Source: Halospeciosus flavus | Lineage (GTDB): Archaea; Halobacteriota; Halobacteria; Halobacteriales; Halobacteriaceae | Direction: 5' to 3' | NCBI RefSeq assembly: GCF_029814175.1 | Contig: NZ_CP122312.1 | Span: 2,108,001 to 2,172,000 of the forward strand | Length of the DNA: 64,000 bases | Part shown: positions 43,002-51,810 of the stretch, piece after piece | Position numbering within the stretch: the stretch's first letter is position 1 | How the letters are laid out: each line of letters opens with the position of its first letter | The notes under the pieces: generated by a model | Seen by the model: the letters and a program-made list of their open reading frames with translations, nothing else | Told to the model about the DNA's origin: nothing | Database searches by the model: none | Made by a program: the position numbers and the translations under genes

Positions 43002-43925
43002 TTAGAAACCCTCTATTACGAGCTCTCTGAGACCGTCTTTGAGGCCTACCGACGCCTCGAAGCCGAAATCGCGTCGCGCTTTCTCTACCGATGGTCGGCT
43101 GCGCTCGATGTCGCCGTTCCGTGGATCAGTGTGTACAATCTCTGATTCCGATCCGACCAGTTCGCGAACGAGTTCAGCGAGTTCACGGATCGAGATACTC
43201 TCCCCGGTTCCGACATTGTACGCCTCGCCAGGTGTCCCGTCTAGGGCCGCCAGGCAGTTCGCTTCGACGACGTCGCGGACGTGAACGAAGTCCCGCGTCT
43301 GCTTGCCGTCGCCGTGCACCGTGATGGGATCGTCAGCCCTTGCCTGCTCGAAGAAGACGTCAATGACGCCACTGTACTGGCCGCCGCCCTGCCGCGGCCC
43401 GTACACGTTGAAATATCGAAGCGCAAGCGCGTCCGTATCGTAAAGGTCGCTGTAAAGCCGCACGTAGTGGTCGACCGTCAGCTTCTCCAGCCCGTACGGC
43501 GACGTCGGCGTCTTCAAATCAGATTCCCGGATCGGTACGGATTCGGGTGAGCCGTACACCGCAGCGCTCGACGCCATGACAATCCTCGCGTCGACGTCTC
43601 TCGCCCGTTCAAGCAGCATGAGTGTGGCGTCGACGTTCGTCTCGTGAGATTCGATCGGCGACTGTATCGACTTCTCGACGCTGACGTTCGCCGCTTCATG
43701 GAAGATTAGGTCGACATCCTCGGTCGCCACTTCGACGGCATCTGCATTCCGAATATCTCCCTTGACGAGGGTAGCTCGGTCATCAAGCCACTCTCGCCGG
43801 CCATCAGAGAAATCATCGAGAACGCGAACATCGTTCGCTTCGGCCAGTTCCCTAACAAGATGACTGCCGATGAACCCCGCACCACCAGTCACCAGTATCG
43901 TCTTGCCCTCTGGTTTTCTCATCAT
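43002..43925 (-). CDS. NAD-dependent nucleotide-sugar epimerase (GalE-type)
   Basis: A 307-aa extended short-chain dehydrogenase. TGGAGFIGSHLV binds NAD; ASSAAVYG and SPYGLEKLTVDHY supply the catalytic Ser/Tyr-x3-Lys set; RYFNVYGPRQ is the usual substrate-loop motif. It most resembles UDP-glucose 4-epimerases and related dehydratases/epimerases of glycan loci; the exact sugar cannot be assigned. Flanked on both sides by IS relics. Confidence 0.88.
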   Translation of the reverse strand: MMRKPEGKTILVTGGAGFIGSHLVRELAEANDVRVLDDFSDGRREWLDDRATLVKGDIRNADAVEVATEDVDLIFHEAANVSVEKSIQSPIESHETNVDATLMLLERARDVDARIVMASSAAVYGSPESVPIRESDLKTPTSPYGLEKLTVDHYVRLYSDLYDTDALALRYFNVYGPRQGGGQYSGVIDVFFEQARADDPITVHGDGKQTRDFVHVRDVVEANCLAALDGTPGEAYNVGTGESISIRELAELVRELVGSESEIVHTDPRNGDIERSRPSVEKARRDFGFEASVGLKDGLRELVIEGF

Positions 43926-44636
43926 TGTCTGATTGATTGGCTAGAACGCGTATTTTTCGGTTGATCTGGCTGTGTTGAATCGCTGTAAAGCGTATGGATT
44001 CACTGTTTGACGGAGCGTTGATGTTGTAGACGACACACATCAGAGCGATTTCTCGGAACCACGAACGCGCTCGCACGGCGAAGACGAGCGAGCGCTTCAC
44101 AGCCGAGTTCACAGTCTCGGTCACTGTGCGCTAATTGTAGCGTTCTTCATCGATACGCGCGTTGTGCGCGTGGTCGTATGGTGCGAAGATGCGGTGCTTG
44201 ATGAGCGGGTGAATCCCGAGGTCATGAAGGGGTTCGCGTAACGCTTGCTTGCCACAGCCCTTGTCTGCGGCGGGAGACCGCAGATCGTCCCCGTTCCGGC
44301 GGGCAATCTGCTCAGCAAGGTCAGCGTCGCTTCCTTCACGGCTCGTTGATTAGTGAACGTCAAAGACGGCTGGGGGTCTGTGTCGACGAGTCTCGTGACT
44401 TTCAGCTTCTGCACGCGGTAATTTGTTCGATGGCAGTAGTGACAGCTTGCAGCAGACCGTTCGTAGTAGGTCTCGACGATCGCATCATGGTCGGAGGGGT
44501 CGTGCAACTGCGCCGAGTGGCGCAGCAACACTCGGCAAACGCTCATCTCGATTGGGTCGGACGCCTTACACAACGTGGACGGTGCGGGGAGATTGGGCTT
44601 GAACCGACCGATCTCCCCTGTTATTTGCGGCATCTC

Positions 44637-46081
44637 CATTCGTTCTAGTTTAGTGGCGGTCAAAGCCGAACTCACCTCGTTCAACCCGTTCACGTAACCG
44701 ATCTCTGTGTGGATTTGGATTTTGTGACGCCCACAGCAACAGGTCGTCCAAATCCGGCAGTTCGTAGCCTAACTCGATCATGAGATACAGTTGGATCAGA
44801 TGAGCGTGGCGTTCGACGGCTAGCGAACAGCGACGGCGAGGGAGCCGCGACGCCGACGAGTCGGCGTCTGCGGCGGCTTCGGCCTCTTGCTGTCTTGCTT
44901 CGAGCGTCCGCAACTCATCTACGATTACACGACTCATCATCAACGAAATCGCCGCCATGATGATCAGCGCCTCGATGATGTAGGCGTCGGTCGTGTTGAT
45001 TTCGTCCAAGCCGAACCGCGACTTCAACTCCTTGAACAGCAGTTCGACCTCCCAGCGCGCCCGATAGAGCTGCGCGATATCGGGCGCGCTATAGTCGTCT
45101 TTACCGAGATTCGTCAAGTAGAGATGGTACTCTTCGCTCTCCTCGTTACGTAGGCCGACCAACCGGAACGTCCGGGTCGCGCTGGCGCCCGACCCTCGTT
45201 TGCGCTCGAATGAGAGCGTGATGCGGATGTCGATTTCCTGTCGCTGCAGGTCGTCAAGGACGGCCTGCAGCGACTCTCCTTCCAGCGGGATACTGTTGCC
45301 CCGCCACGTTCGCAGTTCTTCGACGATCTCGAAGTTCGCGTTGTCCTTGACACGCGAGACGAACCAGCCGCCGTTCTGGTCGATTCGGTCGAACAACCAG
45401 AAATCGTAGAAGCCTAAATCAAGGAGGATGAGGGCGTCAGCTACCCACTCGCCGGTGGGTAGCTGACTCCGTTCGTGAGTTGTTCCGTCGGTTGTGCGGA
45501 ATCGTGTCGGAAGGCCAGTTGAGAGAGATTCGGTGAGGTGGAGTTTCAGCTCGGCTTGATCGTCGCCGGTTGCTGTGTAGATATCAGCGGCGTCTTGGTA
45601 CAGCGAAACGATGGTTGCGTCGGCAATGAGGACGTCTCGAAAGCGTTCGAGACGCCCGTTCAAGTCGGCTCGTCCGGTGTCGAGATTCTCGATGGCGTCA
45701 TCGAGAATCTCTCGAAGCAAGGCGACAAATCCTGGTTCGAACCAGTCGTGGAACGCCGCATAAGAGAGTTCGTCGCAGTCAGCCATTTCGACGTAGCGTT
45801 CGAGAAACGCCTGGAGAGAGCGGTCTGATCCAGCAGCGAAACCGAACGAGAGCGTGTAGAACAGTGCAACGATGTCGAACTTCCGCTCACGTTCAACGAG
45901 ACTCGTTGCGCGAGCGCGCTCGCGCAACTCGTCAGAGGGAAACGCTCTTTGAATCCGCTCAACAATCACCGAATCCGGTGGTGAGTAGGGCATAACTCCC
46001 ACCGGGTTTCTCAGACAGGTAGTTGCGACGGTCTCCAATCAGCAGATAGCGTGGTATTTCTCCACTAAACTAGAACGGATG
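44637..46081 (-). mobile_element. Intact ISH8-like (IS4 family) insertion sequence
   Basis: A 1445-bp element. The left end CATTCGTTCTAGTTTAGTGG and the reverse complement of the right end differ at one of 20 positions. A 10-bp target duplication GCGGCATCTC flanks it (44627-44636 and 46082-46091). The single transposase frame is complete. ISH8-type elements make duplications of about this size. Confidence 0.85.
44650..46038 (-). CDS. IS4-family transposase, ISH8 type
   Basis: A 462-aa DDE transposase. FRDVLIADATIVSLYQDAAD holds the first catalytic aspartate; DALILLDLGFYDFWLFDRID holds the second; YRARWEVELLFKELKSRFGL is the Y-(2)R-(3)E-(6)K signature with the catalytic glutamate. The open reading frame is intact and the flanking repeats are near-perfect, so the element may still move. 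A related but distinct copy lies at the right edge of the window. Confidence 0.92.
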   Translation of the reverse strand: METVATTCLRNPVGVMPYSPPDSVIVERIQRAFPSDELRERARATSLVERERKFDIVALFYTLSFGFAAGSDRSLQAFLERYVEMADCDELSYAAFHDWFEPGFVALLREILDDAIENLDTGRADLNGRLERFRDVLIADATIVSLYQDAADIYTATGDDQAELKLHLTESLSTGLPTRFRTTDGTTHERSQLPTGEWVADALILLDLGFYDFWLFDRIDQNGGWFVSRVKDNANFEIVEELRTWRGNSIPLEGESLQAVLDDLQRQEIDIRITLSFERKRGSGASATRTFRLVGLRNEESEEYHLYLTNLGKDDYSAPDIAQLYRARWEVELLFKELKSRFGLDEINTTDAYIIEALIIMAAISLMMSRVIVDELRTLEARQQEAEAAADADSSASRLPRRRCSLAVERHAHLIQLYLMIELGYELPDLDDLLLWASQNPNPHRDRLRERVERGEFGFDRH

Positions 46082-46374
46082 GCGGCATCTCCTTCAGCAA
46101 GTCGATGGTCATGCGGTAGGACGTATCGAGGTAAATCCGGGGACAATGGAGGATATATAGGCATAGTCAGCGAATCCGCTGCCCCGGAAGGTGGCGGTGG
46201 ATTCGCCTCTCTCACCCGTACTCTTTGAGCGATCGAGACACAACCCTCGATGAAGCGGGAGATTTTCGTCATGGACACCGGAAGCCTCTCGCTTCAACCC
46301 CTTTGATTTAGTGACTCGTCCCGACGCCGTCTAATGATTCAATACAGCCGTTGATCTCTATATTGTATAGTCCT

Positions 46375-47784
46375 TCACCGTACCATCGCAACAACATCCT
46401 CCAACATCTTCCAGATCTGTCTCACAACTAGCTTCACGTCAAATCGGAACGACTGCTTGCGTACGTACGCGAGGTCGTATCGGATTTTCTCCCCAGGTTC
46501 GGCTCCAGTTACGTTGTTCACCTGTGCAAGTCCCGTTAGTCCCGGCTTGACGAACCATCGTTTCTGCCAGTTATCGACACCGGACTGAATATCCACGTCA
46601 AGTTCTGGCCGTTCGGGACGTGGACCGACGACACTCATGTCGCCTTTCAGTACTGACCACAGTTGGGGAATTTCGTCCAAATGGGTTTTTCGTAGTATTC
46701 GGCCAACAGACGTAACACGTGGGTCGATGTCGCCAGCATCTTCATCGCTAATCGTGGCTCCAGTCTGTTTTTCGGCGTTCTCAACCATCGTCCGAAACTT
46801 GTACACATTGAATGTCTCTCCGAAGACAGCCGTTCGTTCCTGGCTATAGAAGACAAATCCACCATCGTCTAATTTAATTGCGGCGGCGATTACGAGAATT
46901 ATGGGTGACAAGATGACTAACCCAATAACAGCGAACGTGATGTCGAAGATTCGCTTGATCACGTAGTCCTCCATGTCCCACGGTTCAATCACAACATCTA
47001 CGAGCGATCCAGTACTCCCACTCGTCAGTACACTGTCCGCATGCTGCGGATGAGCCTTCGCGTCAACACCGTATTCATAGCAAGCGTCCAATGCACCGAA
47101 GAACTCAGCGCGGTCAGCTTCAGTGAAAGCTAGTACCACGGTATCAATATCGTAGTTGACTAAAACGTCCTCAATTCGGGAAAGACCGCCAAGGCGTTCA
47201 AGGTTCGCAATAGTGCCACCATCCGCGACGGCCAGTTGGGGTACGTCTGCGGCCGTCTGAAACGGACTGGTCGAACAAAGATACCCAACGAGCGGCACAT
47301 CGATCTCTCGGGCGATTTCCTTGATCTCTTTTGAATCGTTACCGACGATAAGAGTCCGTCCCGAATCTCCATTCGGACGCTGTCGGATCCAGACGAACCA
47401 TGTAGGTAATGCGCTCAGCAGAAGGGGCGTCAGCAGAATGAGTGTCAGACGTGGTAGCCGATAGGTGTAGTCAAAATACCCAATCGTCGCCAGCATTAGC
47501 ACGCCGAAGACAACACGACGGCCAGCCAGCGACGCCGTATCGAGCAGGCGGCGAGGGCGTGGTCGATATAACGGAAAGAAAGCTGCGACGAACACCGCAA
47601 CGGTCGTCAACACCTCCAGCGTGAACTCAGCAGTTCCAGGTGGGTCGGCAGATAACCTCGATAGGACCGGTGCAGACGACGCCACCAACTGCACGAGGCC
47701 ATTATTGACCAAGATTACCGAGGTACCGGTGAACGCCACGACGCCGGTAAAGGCGAGTAACCGATATCGCCATCCACTGTCCAT
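46375..47784 (-). CDS. Sugar-phosphate transferase initiating glycan synthesis
   Basis: A 469-aa polyprenyl-phosphate hexose-1-phosphate transferase. The N-terminal half has four membrane segments and a nucleotide-fold domain (GRTLIVGNDSKEIKEIAREI). Near residue 270 a long hydrophobic segment leads into the PF02397 catalytic domain, with FKFRTMVENAEKQTGA, LDEIPQLWSVLKGDMSVVGP-RPERPEL and GLTGLAQVN. It would start glycan assembly by moving a sugar phosphate onto the lipid carrier. Confidence 0.9.
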   Translation of the reverse strand: MDSGWRYRLLAFTGVVAFTGTSVILVNNGLVQLVASSAPVLSRLSADPPGTAEFTLEVLTTVAVFVAAFFPLYRPRPRRLLDTASLAGRRVVFGVLMLATIGYFDYTYRLPRLTLILLTPLLLSALPTWFVWIRQRPNGDSGRTLIVGNDSKEIKEIAREIDVPLVGYLCSTSPFQTAADVPQLAVADGGTIANLERLGGLSRIEDVLVNYDIDTVVLAFTEADRAEFFGALDACYEYGVDAKAHPQHADSVLTSGSTGSLVDVVIEPWDMEDYVIKRIFDITFAVIGLVILSPIILVIAAAIKLDDGGFVFYSQERTAVFGETFNVYKFRTMVENAEKQTGATISDEDAGDIDPRVTSVGRILRKTHLDEIPQLWSVLKGDMSVVGPRPERPELDVDIQSGVDNWQKRWFVKPGLTGLAQVNNVTGAEPGEKIRYDLAYVRKQSFRFDVKLVVRQIWKMLEDVVAMVR

Positions 47785-47907
47785 TATGTTGTAAATTCAA
47801 ACCAGGATTTATAAAGATGCGGAATCTGTGGAGTGGATTGTTACAAATTCTCAACATACAAAGTAGCAATAGAGATGGTACAGTGAGAAGCGGAAGAATA
47901 ACGACTT

Positions 47908-49707
47908 CTACTCGACTGTCACACTCTTCGCGAGATTTCGTGGCTTATCGATGTTCCTCCCCAGACGTTCAGCGACGTAGTAGCTGACCAACTGTAACTG
48001 GACGTTCGCCAGCACAGGAGCTAGCCGTGAATCCGTCTCTGGAACCTCCAACACCTCATCGGCGTACCGGCCCACATCTGTCCGGCCATCAGTCACTGCC
48101 ACCACGGGCGCACTCCGTGCCTCTACTTCCTTCACGTTCCCGACTGTCTTCTTCGAGCCGGTCTCTCCAGTCACGACCGCAAAGACCGGCGTCTCCGACG
48201 TCACCAGCGCCAGCGGGCCGTGCTTCAACTCACCAGCAGCGAAACCCTCGGCGTGCTCGTAGGTAATCTCCTTCATCTTGAGCGCCCCCTCAAGCGCGAC
48301 CGGATAGTCGTAGCCACGGCCGATGAAGAAGAACGCCTCGGAGTCGACGAACCGCTCGGCCACTGTCTCAGCGTTCGTCTCGTCGAGAACTTCCTGCACC
48401 TGACTCGGGAGGTCACGAAGCGCACTCGCGAAGTCGTGATGCGTGCCTCGGTCCTCGAGGACCGCCGCGACCAGATTGGCGGCGACGACCTGTGCGGAGA
48501 ACGTCTTCGTCGCAGCAACCCCAATCTCCGGCCCCGAGCGGATGTAGAGGGCGTCCGCACATTCCCGCGAAGCTGTCGACCCGACGACGTTCGTCACGGC
48601 GAGCGTCTCGACGCCGCGGCGTTGCGCCTCCCGTAGCGCACTCAGCGTATCCGCAGTCTCCCCACTCTGGGTAATCCCGATGACGAGCGTATCCTCACTA
48701 TAGGGTGGCGGCGCAGTAACGTACTCACTCGCAACGAAGGCCTGTGCAGGGACACCCTGTGAGCGGAACAGTTGGGCCGCGTAGAGCGCAGCGTGGTAGG
48801 AGGTTCCACAGGCCACCAACTGAATGAACTCGGCACCACGGACCGTCTGTTGGAGATCGTCGCCGAGGTCGATCGCCCCGGAGAGTTCGTCGACGCGCTC
48901 TTGGAGACACTGCCGGAGTGCCTGCGGCTGCTCGTGAATCTCCTTGAGCATGTAGTGGTCGTAGCCACCCTTCCCCGTGTCTTCGGGCTCCCAATCGACC
49001 GTCTCGACGTCCTTCTCGATTCGCTCACCAACCAGGTTCGTCACTGCCCACCCGTCAGGTGACAGCCGAGCTACTTCTCCGTCGTCGAGATAGACAACCC
49101 GATCAGTAAAATCGAGGAAGGCTGGGACGTCACTCCCGAGATACGTCGCCCCCTCGCCAACACCGAGAACGAGCGGCGAGTCGTTGCGCGCCGCGAAGAT
49201 TGTCTCCGATTCCTCAATGACGGCGGCAATCGCGTAGCTCCCCTCAAGTCGACTCACCGCTTTCCGGAAGGCGGTCTCGAAGTCCATCCCCTCCGCGCGG
49301 AGATCTTCGATGAGGTGTGGCACAACCTCTGTATCAGTCTCACTTTCGAAGGTGTGACCCGCGCCTTCGAGTTCCTCACGAAGCACTTCGTAGTTCTCGA
49401 TGATGCCGTTATGGACAACGGCCACCTCACCCGTACAATCCGTATGGGGATGGGCATTCGCGTCAGTCGGTGGGCCGTGCGTCGACCAGCGCGTATGTCC
49501 GATGCCTGCGTTCCCCTCGAGGGTCTTCCCTTGCAGGGCTTCCTTGAGGGCGTCGAGCTCGCCAGATCGCTTACAAACCGAGAGTGATGCATCGGAGACA
49601 GCCACTCCCGCTGAGTCGTAGCCACGATACTCAAGGTTAGAGAGCCCGCGAACGAGTACACCAAGCGTCTCACGACCACGGCCAACGCTACCGATGATAC
49701 CGCACAT
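47908..49707 (-). CDS. glmS: Glucosamine-fructose-6-phosphate aminotransferase
   Basis: A 599-aa enzyme that makes glucosamine-6-phosphate from fructose-6-phosphate and glutamine. Cys2 (MCGIIGSVGRG) is the N-terminal glutaminase nucleophile, with GIGHTRWSTHGPPTDANAHP in the amidase domain. Two SIS domains follow (CGTSYHAALYAAQLF; GITQSGETADTLSALREAQR; GRGYDYPVALEGALKMKEIT), and it ends KPRNLAKSVTVE, as usual. Start and stop of the two genes abut with no gap: the upstream nucleotidyltransferase ends at 49708. The two form one operon. Confidence 0.95.
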   Translation of the reverse strand: MCGIIGSVGRGRETLGVLVRGLSNLEYRGYDSAGVAVSDASLSVCKRSGELDALKEALQGKTLEGNAGIGHTRWSTHGPPTDANAHPHTDCTGEVAVVHNGIIENYEVLREELEGAGHTFESETDTEVVPHLIEDLRAEGMDFETAFRKAVSRLEGSYAIAAVIEESETIFAARNDSPLVLGVGEGATYLGSDVPAFLDFTDRVVYLDDGEVARLSPDGWAVTNLVGERIEKDVETVDWEPEDTGKGGYDHYMLKEIHEQPQALRQCLQERVDELSGAIDLGDDLQQTVRGAEFIQLVACGTSYHAALYAAQLFRSQGVPAQAFVASEYVTAPPPYSEDTLVIGITQSGETADTLSALREAQRRGVETLAVTNVVGSTASRECADALYIRSGPEIGVAATKTFSAQVVAANLVAAVLEDRGTHHDFASALRDLPSQVQEVLDETNAETVAERFVDSEAFFFIGRGYDYPVALEGALKMKEITYEHAEGFAAGELKHGPLALVTSETPVFAVVTGETGSKKTVGNVKEVEARSAPVVAVTDGRTDVGRYADEVLEVPETDSRLAPVLANVQLQLVSYYVAERLGRNIDKPRNLAKSVTVE

Positions 49708-50901
49708 TTAGCGCACCACCTCCGAGCCCTTCGCGACACGGCCGGACACGTGTGTGCCGACGCCGATCGACGCGTCTGTCCCGACGATAGCTCCTGGCTC
49801 GAAACTCGCTCCACCACCGACGTCAACACGGTCAGCAAGGACGGCGCCGACCTGCTGATCCTCGACGACCGTCCCTGCGACAGGAATATCCGCGTGCCCG
49901 CTCGGAGCAATCGTCCCTGCGCCGATGTCGACGGCACGCCCAGCGACGACGTCGAGGAGTAAGGCGTTCGGCCCCACACGGGTATCGACGTCGAGGACCG
50001 AGCGATAGACAGTCGCGTTCGCGGCGACCGTCGCATTCCGCCCAAGCGATGTATAGGGCCCGACGACCGCGTTCGGGCCGACGACCACGTCCGGTCCGAT
50101 TGCGACAGGTGCACGGAGGACTGCACTCTCGTGAACGCGAGCGGAGTCCGCTACCCATACCCGGTCCTCGTCCGAGGCGCCGTCGATCCACTCTGCGCTC
50201 AGGAGTCGTTCGGCGACGGTGAGGAGGTCCCAAGCATACGTTGCGTCAACCCACAACCCGTTGGTCCGCACGCCCTGAAGGCCACCGTACGAGTCGTCCT
50301 CGACGACACGACGAAGCGTTTCGGGTAAGGAAAGTTCGCCTTCGGTCCGGGGCGTCTGCTCGATGGCGTCGAAGATGCGCTTATCGAACGCGTAGATACC
50401 CGCATTCAGCAGCCGGTGCCCTTCACCAGACGGGTTCTCAGTAAATTCCGTGATAATGTCTCCGTCGAGGGAAACTGAACCATAGTGAGAGATATCGTCG
50501 TGCTCAATGATGCCGATCGTCCCAAAGGAGTCATCGGGATCGTAGGAGGTGGCGACGTCGTCGACCATCTCGGGGGCGACGATCTGGTCGCCGTTCAACA
50601 CGAGGAACGGACCGTCAAGACCATTGCGAGCCTGCAGGAGGGCATGACCACTCCCGAGTTGTTTCTCTTGGGTGACGTAGTTGATCGGGATTCCACGATA
50701 CGCACTCCCGAAGTATTCGCGAATATGGTCTCGTTCATAGCCGATCACGACGTGGATTGTCTCGACGTTTGTCTCAACAAGTGCATCGAAGACATACGAG
50801 AGGATCGGGCGATTAGCAGCAGGAAGCATCGGCTTCGGCCGTGACTCAGTAAGCGGCGCGAGCCGTTCCCCCTCCCCAGCCGCAAGAACAACAGCCTCCA
50901 T
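49708..50901 (-). CDS. glmU: GlmU-type sugar-1-phosphate nucleotidyltransferase/acetyltransferase
   Basis: A 397-aa protein starting MEAVVLAAGEGERLAP; the upstream extension lies in the divergent promoter region. The N-terminal pyrophosphorylase domain has AAGEGERLAPLTESRPKP, QEKQLGSGHAL and FLVLNGDQI. The C-terminal third is a left-handed beta-helix of hexapeptide repeats (VAIGPDVVVGPNAVVGPY). Archaeal enzymes of this build acetylate GlcN-1-P and attach UMP or another nucleotide. Co-transcription with glmS supports a role in UDP-GlcNAc synthesis. Confidence 0.85.
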   Translation of the reverse strand: MEAVVLAAGEGERLAPLTESRPKPMLPAANRPILSYVFDALVETNVETIHVVIGYERDHIREYFGSAYRGIPINYVTQEKQLGSGHALLQARNGLDGPFLVLNGDQIVAPEMVDDVATSYDPDDSFGTIGIIEHDDISHYGSVSLDGDIITEFTENPSGEGHRLLNAGIYAFDKRIFDAIEQTPRTEGELSLPETLRRVVEDDSYGGLQGVRTNGLWVDATYAWDLLTVAERLLSAEWIDGASDEDRVWVADSARVHESAVLRAPVAIGPDVVVGPNAVVGPYTSLGRNATVAANATVYRSVLDVDTRVGPNALLLDVVAGRAVDIGAGTIAPSGHADIPVAGTVVEDQQVGAVLADRVDVGGGASFEPGAIVGTDASIGVGTHVSGRVAKGSEVVR

Positions 50902-51003
50902 GATGAACGAACATTCTTCGTCACGATAGGTGACTGTTTCGTTACTCTCGATCACCGATACGGAAACAGAACGACCATACCCCTCCATCCACCCACTTGC
51001 AGT

Positions 51004-51810
51004 ATGGACCGGTCGCTCCTCGTCGCTCTTGCTGTTGGGGTTCTCCAAGGAATCTTTGAGTGGCTCCCGATCTCCAGTGAGGGGAACATTACGATCGTAC
51101 TCTCCGCACTCGGTCGCTCACCGGAGGAAGTCGTCGCGTTCGCACTCTTTCTCCACCTTGGGACCGCACTCTCTGCGACAGTGTACTACCGAGGAGATAT
51201 CTGGGACGTTCTCACACTCCTTCCAGAATGGCGACCCAACCACGCTTTCGACGGCGAGCAGGCGACAGTAACCTTTCTCGCTATCGGGACACTCGTCTCT
51301 GGCGTCGTCGGCGTTACAGCCTACATCACGCTCGTCGACGCGTTCTCGGCACTTACTGGCGGCGTGTTCATCGCCCTGGTCGGTGTTCTTCTCGTTCTCA
51401 CAGGGGTGTTTCAGTACCTCTCACGAGACCTCGTCGGCGGACGCACAACACCGGACGGCCTCGACGCAGTGCTCGTCGGGATCGCGCAGGGTGTCGCCAT
51501 CCTTCCAGGTATCTCGCGTTCAGGCATGACGACAGGAACGCTCCTGCTTCGTGGCCATGAGGGGCCACAGGCGTTTCGCCTTTCGTTCCTCCTCGCGATT
51601 CCGGCCTCCGTTGGTGGTGGACTCCTGGCCTACGCCGACACGGGGCTCGACGTCACGTACCTCGCCGCAGCCATCGCGCTCGGTGCCGCTGCCGTCGTCG
51701 GCTACGCGACGATTGGGGCCTTGATGCGCGTCGTCGACGAACTCCCCTTCTGGAGTGTCTGTGTTGGACTCGGTGTCCTCGCAGTCCTCGGCGGCGTCCT
51801 AGTCATCTGA
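51004..51810 (+). CDS. uppP: Undecaprenyl-diphosphatase-like lipid-carrier phosphatase
   Basis: A 268-aa membrane protein of the UppP/BacA family with about eight membrane segments. GIFEWLPISSEGN (residues 16-28) and LPGISRSGMTTG are the two catalytic signatures. It would remove a phosphate from the polyprenyl diphosphate released after glycan transfer, so recycling the carrier. It is divergent from the glmU-type gene, and its 3' end overlaps the convergent second nucleotidyltransferase gene by 12 bp. Confidence 0.92.
   Translation: MDRSLLVALAVGVLQGIFEWLPISSEGNITIVLSALGRSPEEVVAFALFLHLGTALSATVYYRGDIWDVLTLLPEWRPNHAFDGEQATVTFLAIGTLVSGVVGVTAYITLVDAFSALTGGVFIALVGVLLVLTGVFQYLSRDLVGGRTTPDGLDAVLVGIAQGVAILPGISRSGMTTGTLLLRGHEGPQAFRLSFLLAIPASVGGGLLAYADTGLDVTYLAAAIALGAAAVVGYATIGALMRVVDELPFWSVCVGLGVLAVLGGVLVI

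Larger units (their letters stand above)
43960..46290 (-). mobile_element. IS5-type relic split by an ISH8-like element
   Basis: Minus-strand transposase pieces lie on both sides of the inserted element: MTKISRFIEGCVSIAQRVRV and LPHDHRLAEGD at 46082-46278, then MPQITGEIGRFKPNLPAPST, DPSDHDAIVETYYERSAAS and MTETVNSAVKRSLVFAVRAR down to about 43980. The outer transposase also carries its own frameshifts, so it was probably dead or dying when split. Confidence 0.65.

Noticed and set aside
49254..50126. 290-aa minus-strand frame
   Set aside because: Shifted-frame shadow across glmS and glmU; serine/arginine-rich, no motif.
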